A stretch of 64,000 nt of DNA from Megalonaias nervosa (GCA_016617855.1 JAECUM010001867.1:62001-126000), one strand, 5' to 3'. Positions 24,106 through 37,225 are shown, numbered from the stretch's first letter. Program-made: numbers and translations. The notes: generated by a model from the sequence alone, not told the origin.

Positions 24106-24971
24106 ATAATTTTTAAGGAAAGACTGTATACTGCACATTACCTTTCAGACATGTCAATTAAACATTCTTAGTACCTACTTATCTAATTATCTATGACCAA
24201 TCGGAGTTATACCCACTTAGGCCTGGTGTGAATATATGGATCATGTTACAAAACGTGACAACATATGGAAAATGTTTCCACTAAAATATAGGAAAAATAA
24301 TATAACTTTGAGCCAACATATCTAAAATTTACTGCCTTGAATATGCTAAAGTTCTGCAGATGGATTTCTTTGAGTTTAAATGACAGTATTTAAAATGTTA
24401 TATTTTTTGTGCATGATTTTCCTATGCAAATGACCATGTGAAGTTGTTAGAGAAAATTCCAAAAAGGTTCTCTGGAAGAAACGTGTAGAGATCCAGATTC
24501 ATTTCTTAATAAGCGTTAACCCTTCTTATGACAACTAGGTTTTGATCCTATTCAAAAGTCAACCTTTCTTAACTAGGTAATGATTCTAATTAACAGTTGA
24601 CCCTTTTTAAGATAATTAGGTAACGAGTTTTATCAATGCAATAAGAATGAGTACAACTAATAAAGTGAATGATGCAACAAGCTTTAAAATTAAGAATTTA
24701 ACATCCCATTTTCTTTTGAAATTTCATCAATTCAGAAACTTTCTGAGAAAGATAAATTTATCCTATTCTTATAGAACTGAAAAATTCAATGGAAATTTGT
24801 CAAACACAGATGAATAACATGAAAATGTACAAATCCACCAAATCTGTTCCTTACTAAATAATTACTTTAATGCATGGTAAAGTGACCGAAACATTCACCC
24901 ACCACAATATCCTATTCCAAAGTAGGTGCCAGACATCTTTTGCAAACCACATATCAACATTACTGAACATA

Positions 24972-25330
24972 ACTCTTTGGACTGCTCCCGATTTAGACAT
25001 TCAGACAAGTTTTTGGCTTTACTAATTGGACTACTCACTATGTAGACATTTAGACAAGTTTTTGGTTTTACTATTTGGACTATTCACTACATAGACGAGT
25101 TTTTGGCTTTACTATTTGGACTACTCACTATGCATTTAGAGATGTTTTTGGCTTTACTATATGGACTATTCACTATGTAAACATTTAGAGATGTTTTTTG
25201 CTTTACTATTTGGACTATTCACTATGTAAACGTTTAGAGATGTTTTTGGCTTTACTATTTGGACTATTCACTACATAGACAAGTTTTTGGCTTTACTATT
25301 TGGACTATTCACTACAGAGACATTTGGATT
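24972..25330. repeat. ~48-bp minisatellite, about 7 copies with length variants
   Basis: Units contain GGACTATTCACTATGTA, a variable CATTTAGA segment, and GTTTTTGGCTTTACTATTT. Two shortened units lack about 10-12 bp. Confidence 0.92.
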
Positions 25331-26892
25331 ACCTGGCTTGTTACTGGTCTCCCTTAATGATTACATTAGAAACAGCATACTCAAATTACTCCGAAGTAGT
25401 CTAGCTAGTTGGGCTTCCTATACTGAAAAGAACTGAACATACTGTAAGTCTTGATGTCCTAAACTCTTTCCTGATCATGAAAGGGTTCCCTGTGTCAGCC
25501 TCCTTGCACACAGGACATATCACATCTAATTAATCACCAACAAAATAAGAACAATAGCCAATCTTTCAACTATCTATCCTGAAATTTACTTGTTTCTGAC
25601 TGTTATGACACTGATGGACCTGTGATGTTTACTTTATCACTAATGTTTCACAGATTTGCAGATGTCAAAAAAGATCAGTGATTTTACCAAATGACATGAT
25701 GCTCATTGGAAAACTACAAATTTCATTATTTCAAGTGCAGCTGATAAAATACTTTTGGGAAATGTTAATTGGGAAAAGAGTCACATCTCACTGATTCTGT
25801 GTAAAGTTCACGTCAAGAAATCGCTTGAATTCGGCACTTAATCTAACAATCAAGTGCTTGTAAGATCATGTACCCTGAATACAAATGAACGTTCCAGATT
25901 TCAGGATTTTGTTAGCATGAAGAATGAATTGTCTCAGTATGCAACTGTCACACAATCTATCATATGGATGGGGTTATTCATTTATGCACAAATTGCGCAT
26001 CCCAGAGAAAGCAATGAAACAGCCAAAAAATGTTGAAGTTCCAGCTGATTGATTTTGTATATGATATACAGTGGGAAAGGGTTAGGTGATCAACATTAAG
26101 CTTGAAAGTCTGACAAGCTTCTGGTGATGGCATTGTATGGTGCTCCATAGTTACTGCCATGTATTAGGGTTTGACTTACATATGGCGCTACATTATCCAT
26201 GCAAAATCCACGCCTCTTGAGGAGTTCAGATAAATTGTGTTTTACTGTATTTGTGCTTAAAAGGGTATTTATGAGCTGCTGTCTTGAACATCATTATTAA
26301 AAATTCTCCACTAGCCACAGAATATCTCATGGCTTGACATTTGTAACAGTAACATGTAACAAGACTTTCCAAGATAATTTTGTCTCTTGTCCTGATGCTA
26401 GCCAAGAATTTCCAGTTCACTCTGGCACTGATGATCATTTATAATAATTAAAGACAAACATCAATGTGATGAGGCAGGACTGCTATTGTGCGATAACCTT
26501 AACTGCATTACCTTGGCTGGGGACTCATACATTAGGCCATGGACTCAAATGATGAGTTGGCTTATTTTCTTCTGCTAGACAATAATAATATTTAATTTTC
26601 TTCTTATCACCAAAATATCCATCTTTCAAATTATGCTGCACATTATTGGGAGATAACATTTTCAAATAAGGTAAAAGTTTGATGTACCATATTTGAGGAA
26701 TAGATGTAAAAAAACATGACCAATATACCCTAAAAGACCTGAAAAGAAGCAGGAGTAGTTTAACGCCCTGGTAATTTCGGTTTTACATGCTATTAAGAAT
26801 GGCCTAAGTCAAGGCTGGCTTATTCAAGAACTTAAAACTTTTTGGCAGGCATTTGATAACAGTGATTTGTACTGTAAGAAATGCATACCATT

Positions 26893-27002
26893 GCAAACTG
26901 CACCCACCCAGATCTGCAAATGCATTATGTGATGTTAAATCAAGGTTACCTTCACCTGTGATACCAAACAAACAGCAGAACCTGATCTGTAAGTGCAACA
27001 TT
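26893..27002 (+). mobile_element. nested-palindrome MITE, partial copy 12
   Basis: The core only is preserved: CAAACTGCACCCACCCAGAT, GCATTATGTGATG, and AACAGCAGAACCTGATCTG. The terminal repeats are not recognisable. Confidence 0.65.
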
Positions 27003-27049
27003 CAAAAGGGACTGTTCATGCATTTTACTGAATTCTGACTCAGAGAAAT

Positions 27050-27310
27050 TGATAAAAAAGATACAACCTAAATTTCAGTACATATAAAAAGTTTGTATTT
27101 TTACTGAATTTCTGAGACAAAAAAAATCTGTAAAAATGAACTACTTTTCAATACATCATAAAAAGTTTGTATTTTTATTTAACTTAGCAAAACCATGTAA
27201 AAAATGACCCACCTTTTGATACAACCTAGAAAGTTATGTATTTCTGTATTAAAATTTGACACCAAAAATCATTTAAAAAAAAAAATCACCAATCTTTCAA
27301 TACATCCTAA
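27050..27310. repeat. ~75-80-bp degenerate repeat, about 3.5 copies
   Basis: Units share CAATACATCCTAAAAAGTT, TTTGTATTTTTACTGAA and TGTAAAAAATGA. Confidence 0.75.
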
Positions 27311-29240
27311 AAAGTTGGGAGCCCTGTAGTAATAATAGAGTTGTGAAGTGAACTGTAGCAAAGTTCTAGTTAAGAAAATATGAAAACTGTAACCTAATTT
27401 TGTCCTGGTTTAGACATAATGTACATGTGGATTTGTGGTTGCTACAGGTGCAATAAACAGAAATCATGTGTAACCTAAACAAACAATATTAGTGTTTACC
27501 TGTAATCTGAAATATGGCCAAAAACAAAAATATGTGTGTTTCTGGTCAGCTGAGCATCCCTGTTTTTTCTATGCCAACCCTAGTAATTTTTTTATAAATA
27601 AATAAGTTTTAAAAAATGAAATTGATTTGTGCATCTGATTGAGGTGGTTTTGCCCAGTGCTTGAAGCACTTAGTACATTATATTGTTATGTGCAGGCTCG
27701 TACAAAAGTAACAAAAGAAAAGAGTGAAGCCAACAAGCTTTGTAAGTTTTAACAAAATAATTTATTTCCCTAGAAAACAAGGTAAAAATATGAAATAGGA
27801 CTTATGGTTTGTGAATATAATCCAAAAATTAATCCTAGAATTCAAAAATATAAGTCCTATCACTAAACAGTTCTGATTCAATCTGGGTTCAAATCTCAAT
27901 GAAGTTCCAATATGGAAGACGATGACGTCACATGAGGTCGTTGTATTGATGGCAACAGTTCCTTGTTGAATCACAATTTATTATGTTCCAGTTTAGAATT
28001 CCAGAACAAATTTCCACTAAATGTCTTTGTCCAAGAATTTTTATAAAGAAGAGCACTTGTGTGTTTTCTAGAGAATATAAATTATTAAATCCACAAAATA
28101 GAAGAAGTCTAAATCAACTGGCATCAACATAAAAAAAACACTTTGAGCTCTAAAGGTGTAAAATACAAATGATAATCTACTAGAAAACGTGTTTCAACCC
28201 ACGATTTTAGATCACATGGTGGCTCATGTGACGGGGCTACGTGATCACTAATTTGAACAGCGCAGTAAAAAAAAAAAATACCATTTAGCACGTAGCCTAG
28301 AATAGCCCTATCTAAGAATCAGATTCTCACGCTGAAAATAAATAAAAAAGAAAGGCTGTTTACAACTTAGCTAACACGTGGGCCGAACATGACCTTGGTA
28401 ATGACCAATCATTTTCACTTAGTGTTTACAAACGTCTCAACCAAGGTGAGCTAAAAATTCTGATAAAGTAATACTTTTATGTTCTAACCAGGTCAAAACA
28501 GAAGACTGAATTTTCTAAAAAAAATATCAAATCCCGTGAAAATTATCATTACAATAAAATGTAATGAAACAAAAATTAAAAAAAAAAGAATTTAAAACTA
28601 ACAAACAAGCAATTTAATTACATATACGTAACAATATATACTAATAATTATAATATATATGTTTTTTCTTTAAAAAAAACAAACTACCTACCTACCCTAA
28701 TTTTAAAACCAGTGCAATAGGAAACACATGCATTTTTCTTTTGGTTAATATGAACATATTTTATTGCTTGGAAGACACCTAATCTTAACTGCAATTAAAC
28801 CACAGATGTACAAAACACTAGCATCATGTTCATCCCCCTACCAGTTAGTAAAGAGAATACAGAAATCCTGTGAACTATACACGTAAATGTTCAAATGAAC
28901 TCTTCTCAATGCTGCAGATCAGTCTGATATTTATCTTAACCTGTGCAAATACACATTTATCAACATTTGTATTGGCCTAAAACTGATACAAATGTACGTC
29001 TTTTGATCAAAGGAGTGAATTTTAAATAATCTTTTCAATACCCTGATCTTTGCTATTTTAAATCTACAACTGTGAAATTAAAGCGCATTCAAAACTATTT
29101 CATACCTGCAGAGGACTAAGGCATTTTCATCAAATTTTTATGCCAAAGCCATAAAAAATATGTAAACAGATGCCAGATCTTAATATATACTATTCACAGC
29201 TTTGTGTGTGATGCATGTTTATATATATCAATGCAGTAAG

Positions 29241-29241
<1 letters not shown>

Positions 29242-29276
<35 letters not shown>

Positions 29277-29576
29277 TTTAGACTTTTATGTAACTTTAAA
29301 AATTTTTCAGTCATATCACTACGATGTCTACAGTATGGCAGTTTATGGTGATGTCTGTCACTGGGGTAATCATGCTGCAGACATGTAACATTATGTTCCA
29401 CCTGGTCACATTACCCAGATACCAGACCAGTCCTAACACTAACCTCTTAATGCTGAGTGCCTAGTGAGGCAGCTGCTAGTACTATTTTTATAAGTCTTTG
29501 GTAGGACTTGGCCAGGTTTTGAACCCATGGCCTCCCAGATCTGAGACAGATGCTCTAACCAACCAGAGCAGTCTCT
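29242..29576 (-). mobile_element. tRNA-derived SINE, first type, with microsatellite tail
   Basis: The head is at the right end (CCAGAGCAGTC complement) and the body matches the copy at 18793. The tail on the plus strand is a long (GT)n run at 29242-29269. An exact target duplication ATGCAGTAAGG occurs at 29231-29241 and 29577-29587, placing the GT microsatellite inside the insertion. Confidence 0.93.
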
Positions 29577-29639
29577 ATGCAGTAAGGAAGGAACAGTATA
29601 TGTGCATGTATACACAGATGAATATATGTAAAATATCTC

Positions 29640-29990
29640 AGTGACCTAATGGAATTTGAATGTACCGCGGATTCAATGTTATTTCTAGTAGTATTAAGTC
29701 TGTTAAGCTTTATTGTTCCAGATGGGAATAAGAAAAACTCCTGTCAGTTGGGTAGCTCCTAACTTTAGTTATCTGACATTTAGCTGTCAATATAATGTAA
29801 AAGATTCACTTGATATGGGTGTTAATTATCATGTCAAAGGTTAATTTGAATACTGGAGTCCATATCCGGTCAAGAATTAATTCTTTGCATATTAATTAAC
29901 TGCCAAATCAAAGTCAGTAAGTCGTAAGTGTACTTGACAGTTGTTGTCTTGTATGTGATTGTGTATGAAGGTTATTCTCTACAGCAGAAC
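29640..29990. promoter_or_regulatory. candidate enhancer-like stretch in the exon F-G intron
   Basis: Repeat-free sequence with TGACA...TGTCA (29774-29789), an inverted pair of TALE/MEIS-type cores. Also present are GTTAATTATCATGTCA, and CTTTGCATATTAATTAA (29883-29899), which resembles a POU/homeodomain site. Motif matches alone are weak evidence. Confidence 0.25.
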
Positions 29991-30269
29991 TTTAATTAAT
30001 GAACTCTGTAACTCTGTCAACATAGTTTATTTTGTAATAGAAAACTTTCAATTATTTACTCCTTGAAAACACACATACTGTATAGAAATGACACCATTTT
30101 TATGTAAAATGTTGTTACAAAATTAATGACAAAACTAAAATCATATGCTAATTAAAATTTTGTACTAAAAGTATCAGCTTTAAGTATCAGCAGTATATAT
30201 CAGCAGAATAACTTTATTTTCTCTTAAAAATATAACTTTAGTATTGAACTCTGGCTAACAAGTTCAGCA

Positions 30270-30396
30270 CTGTACATACATACAGACATCATACATACAT
30301 ATACACACATACATACACACATATACATACACACATACATACATATACATACATACATCATACATACATATACATACACACATATACATACAAACA

Positions 30397-30462
<66 letters not shown>

Positions 30463-30500
30463 TACATACATACATACACACACATATACATACATACACC
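30270..30500 (+). repeat. compound (CATA)n/(CA)n microsatellite
   Basis: CATACATA and CATATACA tracts surround a pure CA run of about 22 units (30408-30457). Minus-strand Val-Cys-Met frames here are artefacts. Confidence 0.97.
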
Positions 30501-31909
30501 TTCTTAAAGTAAATTCTACTATTATGCACATTATTAATACCCATATCCAAAATACACTGCATTTTCATTCAGGCTCTTCTAACTTTAATGAACCACAGTG
30601 TAATGTGCACTATGATACCATCATGCCCTTATCAGACCACTATGGCTTCCTTCACAGTATATCTAATTCATCTCCTCCATTCCTTACAAATGTCCTGTTT
30701 GTACTGTATTGTGAACTTGAATAATACATCAACTTAAAACTCCATAAAAAAAAGCCTTATTAACTTTCTCCCCAACCTTATGGATGCAAAAACCCTGGGA
30801 AGTACTGGTCAGTCAGATTAAGGTCAACCTGTTAGGTCATGACCCCTGCAAAGACCAATTATGCCCAAGCACAGGGACACTGAAATTTATGGGGTTTAAC
30901 TCTTTTAACTGTGCCCCTAAATGCCCTGAGAAGGGGGGCATCCATGTCCCCTGCATGTGAGGAGTCCTTTCATAGCCTGAAATTTATTTGGATTCTGAAA
31001 TCAGGAGAAAATTAGAGGTCTGCCCTGTGCCAATAAATCTGTCCCTACTAATGTCAATGGCAGGAAGAGAAGCACACTGTTTAATCAAGAATCTAGACAA
31101 ATTCTTTATATGGAAAATGGGGAAGCTTTAATAGGATTTTTATGATTTGGGGAAATTATTTACAGAGTGGGTGGGTGCTTGCAAAATTAAGAAAACTAAT
31201 TAGGTCTTGTGGGTCAAAAAGCTTATGGCCAGATGAAACATGCAACTCACTGAAATTAAACTAAAATACTCCGGTCAAACTACAATAACCTGGGCAACAA
31301 AAATCAACACGAGTTAAACCAATAAAAGTAGTTGCACAGTGAACCAGTCCAAAATGGCAGACAACTAATATTTCTTAGACATGATTTTACTTTCTTACAT
31401 TAAATTTTTGCTACAACATTTCAAACAAATTTTCATTTGATTTTTTGCAAAACCTTCCATCATTGGTAATCTGAGGCCCAAATCATCTTATGAACTTTGA
31501 ACACCGACTTGCATTGAAACAAAAGAACCTGCTATGAAAAATATAAGAATTCAAAGTTGTGTGTAAAAAAAAAAAAAGATTGGATGAAACCAAAAAACTA
31601 GGATTTGCTAGACTGTACTAAATTACAAAGTGTATCAAACATTATAAACAACAAGTTATGTGGTGTTCCCTCGCTGTAAGGCATCCCAGTACAACACTAC
31701 CTCATTTATAAGGATCCCATTACAGTATGTAATAGCAAGATATACCTTCAGTAAAATGACGATCCCATGTACAATTTGCTACACTTTTACCTTAATCAGC
31801 AAAAAGTAAAATGACAGATCCCAAGCACTGCATTAGAAATGTTTGGGGAAGATGGCATTAGATTGTAGGAAGTAAAAATTGTAATAATCAAAATCCTATT
31901 GTTTCATAC

Positions 31910-32084
31910 CTCTTGAATCTGCCCCGTTGGTAGCTGGTGGGAGGTCGAGAACATACGTCTGTGATGAAGGCACTGATGTGGACCCTGATGCAGTTGTAGT
32001 TGGAAGATATGAATATGGAGAAGAATAGCCATAGGCACCGGCAGCCGCTACAGGGTTGTATGGATTGTAGTAACTATCGATTGT
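31910..32084 (-). CDS. eya: eya exon F: Tyr-rich region before the basic linker
   Basis: It has a TGTATTTTCAG acceptor (phase 0) and an AGAG|GTATGA donor. Fifty-eight whole codons begin TIDSYYNPYNPVAAAGAYGY, continue through SSPYSYLPTTTASGST, and end LPPATNGADSR. The aromatic, P/A/G-rich composition matches EYA just upstream of its conserved domain; LDLPPATNG sits where vertebrate EYA1 has LQEPPSG. It joins exon G through GAT (Asp), or directly to exon H through GGA (Gly) if exon G is skipped. A (TA)n microsatellite lies about 160 bp upstream of its acceptor. Confidence 0.87.
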
Positions 32085-32244
32085 CTGAAAATACACAAGC
32101 ATCACAATTATCATCCTCGATATCAATAGCCGGCAATCTCTTTCGTGCATAGCATTATGTCACGGTACCTTATGCAGAGAAGAATCATAAATCCAGATGA
32201 CAGTGGGTTGCAAAGTAAAAACATACATTTATTTCTCTCTGTAC

Positions 32245-32245
<1 letters not shown>

Positions 32246-32297
<52 letters not shown>
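32246..32297 (+). repeat. (TA)n microsatellite
   Basis: About 25 TA dinucleotides, roughly 160 bp from the eya exon F acceptor. Confidence 0.97.
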
Positions 32298-32298
<1 letters not shown>

Positions 32299-32455
32299 AT
32301 TCATTAAAAAAACCATTAATGGCGGTAATATCAATTAATTTTTTGTTGTTAATGGAATACCAATCCTTGTAGATCTTTAAATTCCTTTAAATCACAGTCA
32401 GAAAGCTAAATACATATTGATGTCACTCTAAAGCAATAGCGTTCTGGATAATTAC

Positions 32456-32706
32456 CTAAAATGCAAATCCAATAACCTACATGCAAACCCAATAACCTAC
32501 AGGCAAACCCAACTGCCTATATGCAAGCCCAATTATCTAAATGAAAAACCCAATAACCTACATGCAAACCCAATAACCTATATGCAATCCCAATTACCAA
32601 CATGCAAACCCAATAACCTACATGTAAACCCAATTACCAACATGCAAACCCAATAACCTACATACAAACCATGCTAACCCAATTACATGTACCTACATGC
32701 AAACCT
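32456..32706. repeat. 20-bp minisatellite, about 12 copies
   Basis: The unit is close to CCAATAACCTACATGCAAAC, with 1-3 substitutions per copy. Confidence 0.93.
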
Positions 32707-33000
32707 AACCTAAAGAAACTGAGCTCAGTACAAAACAGTTTTCACTGAACCTGGAAATATAGGTCACTATAGTGACTTAGTTTTTACTAATGGCCATAGT
32801 ACTTGACATAAAAATGTGACTCATGAAGAAATATCCGACTTCTGGTATTATACATTTATGTCTGCTTCTCCAAATTATTTAGAGAAATAGTTGGGCCAAG
32901 TCTTTGCATTTGAGAGTTTGTCAGAGATAAGAAAAGAACAGCAGTTCACTGGTAAAATCATATTCTTTGAATTTTTAAACTTTATACATCAAAAAGAAAA

Positions 33001-33260
33001 ATGTCCATTTTTAGTGGACAATCTGCTGTGTCATCTACATTCATGATCTATCTCATGCATAACCTGAAAGGTTCCTCTGAGAGAGACATTGATGGGTCAA
33101 CTGTATATCTGCTATTATTACAGTCGATTTATCTGGACAGTACACGTGTATTGTGCATGCTTGGAACCTCTACTGTCCTATGTCAGATCCTGAGTTTTCG
33201 TTATGTGTAAGGAAGCTGCAATATCTCAGTTGGTAGAGTGTTGTTTTGATGCTCAGAACT
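33001..33260 (+). repeat. possible tRNA-like SINE fragment and adjoining repeat
   Basis: ATATCTCAGTTGGTAGAGTG at 33222-33241 matches a tRNA-type A-box region. The preceding 200 bp are open in one frame but resemble no protein I know. The assignment is weak. Confidence 0.35.
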
Positions 33261-33723
33261 AATCAAGAATATACAATTCATATTTTAAACAAAATTCATT
33301 AAAAAAACATTAAAAAACCCCAAAACAAAACAAACCTTTAAGCATGTAAAGGAAACAACTTTTTTTATTTGCTTGGTCAATTTATCAAGTTAGAAAACTT
33401 CTACTCATGTCTTATATAGTTACATTTTTCTCCCTGCAGGACAATTTGAAAGAAGAAATCTTCCTCTTCTTATCTGGAGATATCTGATATCCATAATAGT
33501 TTTGATAATGTCATTAGGAACATGACTACATCTATTAAAATTCAGTGAGTGAAAATCTTTAAAAAAAAATATTTTGCACCAGCAAATATATCATTTTGCA
33601 TAATTAGTTAAGGTCACATGTACCAAGAAACCAATGACTTGAATAATAACAAGGATACTCTTACTGTTTTCTCTTAAAGAGTCTACAGCAATATGGTGGC
33701 ACTGTCTGCTTATGATCTTTGGG

Positions 33724-34024
33724 TAATAGTACCCTACTGGGTCTGATAAAGGTATCCTACAGGGTAAAGTAAATTTATCCTACTGGGTAAGGTAAGATAT
33801 CCTAATGGGTAAGGTAAAGGTACCGTACTATGTAAGGTAAAGGTACCCTACTGGGTAAGGTAAAGGTATCCTACTGGGTAAGGTAAAGATATCCTAATGG
33901 GCAAGGTAAAGGTACCCTACTGGGTAAGGTAAAAAAGATATCCTAATGGGTAAGGTAAAGGTACTCTACTATGTAAGGTAAAGGTACCCTAGTGGGTAAG
34001 GTAAAGGTATCCTACTGGGTAGGC
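33724..34024. repeat. 23-bp minisatellite, left array, about 13 copies
   Basis: The unit is close to TAAGGTAAAGGTATCCTACT then GGG. It is interrupted at 34025 by duplicated element A and resumes after the second copy at 36044. Confidence 0.93.
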
Positions 34025-34026
34025 AA

Positions 34027-34672
34027 GGTGGCGCTCTTCAGTGTATTTTGCATAGGGTTAGAATTTTAAAGAAAAAGAATTCCCCCGGGTTTCCTCACTA
34101 GTTACACTGGCTATTTAAAAAAGACCTTGTATATCTAGGTATTGTTCAAAGAACCTATAATTCCCTTTATTTTAGTGTATGATTGATGGGTGTAATATGG
34201 GTTATAGAGTATACAGCTTGGCCTTACTCCAGATGTGCACCTTTCAAAAAACTGCTAGCTCCACTTGGTCATTTTCACTTCCTGAACTTCAGCGGTAAAT
34301 TGTAAAAAAAAAAGCTGACAACTTTTTTTACATTTTATATATTTGGTAATTCATTCATTGCACTTTCAGAAGCTGGTATTGTCTATTCTGGCAAATTCTT
34401 TTTCTCTATTTTAATAGCTGCTAAGGATAGTGTACTTTAGACAAATTCAGGCTGATTTTTGGAGCACAAGAGAGCAGTCATTTTAGTTAGCAGTGTGCTA
34501 AGATCATTTAAATTTCCAAAAGTACAATATCCAAAGAAATGTCAGTCACATTACATCAAAGTAGCATAGAGGTATGTCAACATTCTCTCCACTGTGCATG
34601 TTTTAAATGCAAACAACTTCACCTTACATACATCACTCTCTCAAAAGTACATAATAACTGGTGAGCGCCCCC
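34027..34672. mobile_element. ~650-bp duplicated element, copy A
   Basis: Nearly identical to 35390-36043. The ends form an imperfect inverted repeat: GGTGGCGCTCTTCAGT at the left and ACTGGTGAGCGCCCCC at the right. No convincing coding frame. It could be a non-autonomous DNA transposon or one arm of a local segmental duplication. Confidence 0.6.
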
Positions 34673-34828
34673 ATAAAGAGCACATAGGTATTATTATTGT
34701 ACGATTTAATTTTGATTGTATGGCTGAAATATTTAAGTCGCAAGCATCAAAACAGTCCTTTTGAATAATTCTCCTGTATTTCCCCTCTCAGAACAATATT
34801 TATTAGTGTCAGAGTCTCAAACAGGTAC

Positions 34829-34838
34829 AGCCCCCCCC
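34829..34838 (+). repeat. poly-C run
   Basis: A short pure C tract. Confidence 0.85.
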
Positions 34839-35389
34839 CCTTATGATAAAAAGTGAGCTATTTTAAAAACGCGTATTGCATTTTGTCAACATAGCAACCA
34901 GTGTTATTCTGAAAGACAGGAAAATGAAACTAGCCATAATTATTCCTGAGATGTCAACAATAAATTTTACAGCTTGAAAAGGGATGGAACCGGTGAGGTT
35001 CATAAAGGTCAAAGGTCAAAGGGTAAAATATTAGCTTATTGTTTAATATGGAAGAAAGCAAATTTACTTAGTCATCATTTATTTTTTAATTTCATTGCAA
35101 ATAAATGGAAAGAAACATTTTCACTATATATTTCGTTTACTTAATGCAACAGTTTTAAATTTAAGTTGACTTTATTCCTATATTCTAAGACTTCTAATTT
35201 CCCCATAGTTAAGGTCACTACTCACAAAAATATGCCTCATGTCAAATTATGTAAGCAAGAGCAAAATAAGCATAATTAGCTTATTTTCATGCATAAAATC
35301 AATACTAAGGTACCATTTTATTCAGAACATCATACATAATAATATGAAAATAAGAAAAATAATTGCATACATTTTTATATTTGTTTTAA

Positions 35390-36043
35390 GGTGGTGATCT
35401 ACAGTTTCGTATTTTGCATAGGGTTAGAATTTTAAAGAAAAAGAATTCCCCCGGGTTTCCTCACTAGTTATACTGGCTATTTAAAAAAGACCTTGTATAT
35501 CTTAGGTATTGTTCAAAGAACCTTTAATTCCCTTTATTTTAGTATATGATTGATGGGTGTAATATGGGTTATAGAGTATACAGCTTGGCCTTACTCCAGA
35601 TGTGCACCTTCAAAAAAAGTGCTAGCTCCACTTGGTCATTTTCACTTCCTAACTTCTGAGGTAAATTGTAAAAAAAAAAGAGCCGACAACTCTTTTTTAC
35701 ATTTTATATATTTGGTATTTCATTCATTGCACTTTCAGAAGCTGGTATTGTCTAGTCTGGCAAAATTCATTTTCCCTATTTTAATAGCTGCTAAGGATAG
35801 CGTACTTTAGACAAATTCAGGCTGATTTTTGGAGCACAAGACAGCAGTCATTTTAGTTAGCAGTGTGCTAAGATCATTTAAAATTTCCAAAAGTACAATA
35901 TCCAAAGAAATGTCAGTCACATTACATCAAAGTAGCATAGAGGTATGTCAACATTCTCTCCACTGTGCACGTTTTAAATGCAAACAACTTCACCTTACAT
36001 ACGTCATTCTCTCAAAAGTACATAATAACTGGTGAGCGCCTCC
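35390..36043. mobile_element. ~650-bp duplicated element, copy B
   Basis: Starts GGTGGTGATCTACAGT, continues like copy A with few substitutions and small indels, and ends ACTGGTGAGCGCCTCC directly against the 23-bp minisatellite. The high identity indicates recent duplication or transposition. Confidence 0.6.
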
Positions 36044-36330
36044 TAAAGATATCCTACTGTGTAAGGTAAAGGTACCCTACTGGTTAAGGTAAAGGTATCC
36101 TCCTGAGTATGGTAAAGGTATCCTACTGGGTAAGGTAAAGGTATCCTGCTGGGTAAGGTAATGATACCTACTGGGTAAGGTAATGGTATCTTATTGGGTA
36201 AATTAAACGTATCCTATTGGGTAAAGTGAAGGTATCTTTTTGGGGAAGGCGAAGGTATCATATTGGGTAAAGTAGAGTCATCCTGTTGGGTAAGGTAAAG
36301 GTACGGTAAAGGTATTCTATTGGGTGAGAT
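36044..36330. repeat. 23-bp minisatellite, right array, about 12 copies
   Basis: The same unit as 33724-34024, more diverged toward its right end (TTATTGGGTAAATTAAACG type). Confidence 0.92.
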
Positions 36331-36412
36331 AAACTACTTGTTGATATCTGATGACGTCATGCCTTAAAGGAAATGCTTTATGAAAAGGCATCTCTGAGAG
36401 CTAAGAGCAGAC

Positions 36413-36621
36413 ACTATGTACTTACTTATAAGTCAGGTCCAACAGCAAACAACAAAGACCCAGAGCTGCTGTTACATAATGCCCATGAGATCAAGTCTGT
36501 TGTAATGCTTAGTCCTTACAAACTGCACAGACCCTGATCTGCCTGCACATTATGTGACAATATATCTTGGTAAATGCCATCTGCAGCTGAATCCAACTTA
36601 TAAGAAAGTATATATAGTACA
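36413..36621 (-). mobile_element. nested-palindrome MITE, copy 6
   Basis: The ends are ACTATGTACTTACTTATAAG and CTTATAAGAAAGTATATATA. The inner CACAGACCCTGATCTGCC arm is in the right half. Orientation is opposite to copy 2. Confidence 0.8.
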
Positions 36622-37074
36622 TACTATCAACAGGTCATTTCATGGTATGTTTCTGCTTGGTCATAGCCAACTCATCCCCTCCCCCAACAATATCATAGAT
36701 TTTCTACTGGCAATCAATACTGTCTGGATGACATGCAGGCAATACATTATTATTCAGGACCTTAATAATGCATAAGGTAATTACTATATTGCTTTCTGGA
36801 CTTTTAACCACCTCCAATATCAATTTATTCCACAATTTTGTTGTAATATAGTAAATTCACATTTGAAATTATGTAAGCATCTACTTGGTCTGAAAGTGTC
36901 TTTCTACTGTAGGTATTCAACAGACATAATGAACTATCTCAATTTCATGCACTGCCGAATCATTGTGGATCATTCTATATGATTTTCAGCAAAAAGTGTA
37001 CACCTTGACCTGATTTTAGGCAAAAAGCGTACACCTTGACCTACAAGTACACTATAGTACTCCCTCTCTATAAT

Positions 37075-37225
37075 GCTGTTTAATGGCACAGCAGCATGTC
37101 AATGACTATTTAGTGCCAATGTAATGGAATTAAACTGCTTTGCCTGTGGACACAACATGGCAATTACCTAAACTGCTCAGAGAAGGATGATTTGAACCTA
37201 TGACCATTTGGTTGTATCTAAAACT
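37075..37225 (-). mobile_element. possible tRNA-like SINE fragment, fourth type
   Basis: It shares GGACACAACATGGCA and a following head-like region with 58140-58290. Low-level resemblance to 59395-59465 is also seen. Confidence 0.4.

Larger units (their letters stand above)
12847..31909 (-). other. eya intron between exons F and G (19 kb)
   Basis: This holds several MITEs, three SINEs, a pogo/Tigger-like MITE, minisatellites and microsatellites listed separately. Nothing beyond AT-rich sequence was recognised at 13100-14360, 14530-14850, 15330-17820, 18040-18780, 20345-21530, 22360-22810, 24110-24960, 25335-26890, 27315-29230, 30000-30260 and 30505-31900. Two calmer stretches, 23100-23640 and 29640-29990, are noted as possible regulatory DNA. 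Confidence 0.8.

Noticed and set aside
30224..30568. Long minus-strand frame rich in Val, Cys and Met
   Set aside because: It is a translation of CA/CATA microsatellite DNA, with no start context or splice support.
33001..33210. 69-codon plus-strand frame
   Set aside because: Lies against a tRNA-like SINE head and reads like repeat sequence; no protein family recognised.
34027..36043. LTR retrotransposon with 650-bp LTRs
   Set aside because: The ends are not TG...CA, there is no visible primer-binding site or gag/pol, and the tips instead form inverted repeats. Left open as an alternative in the findings.
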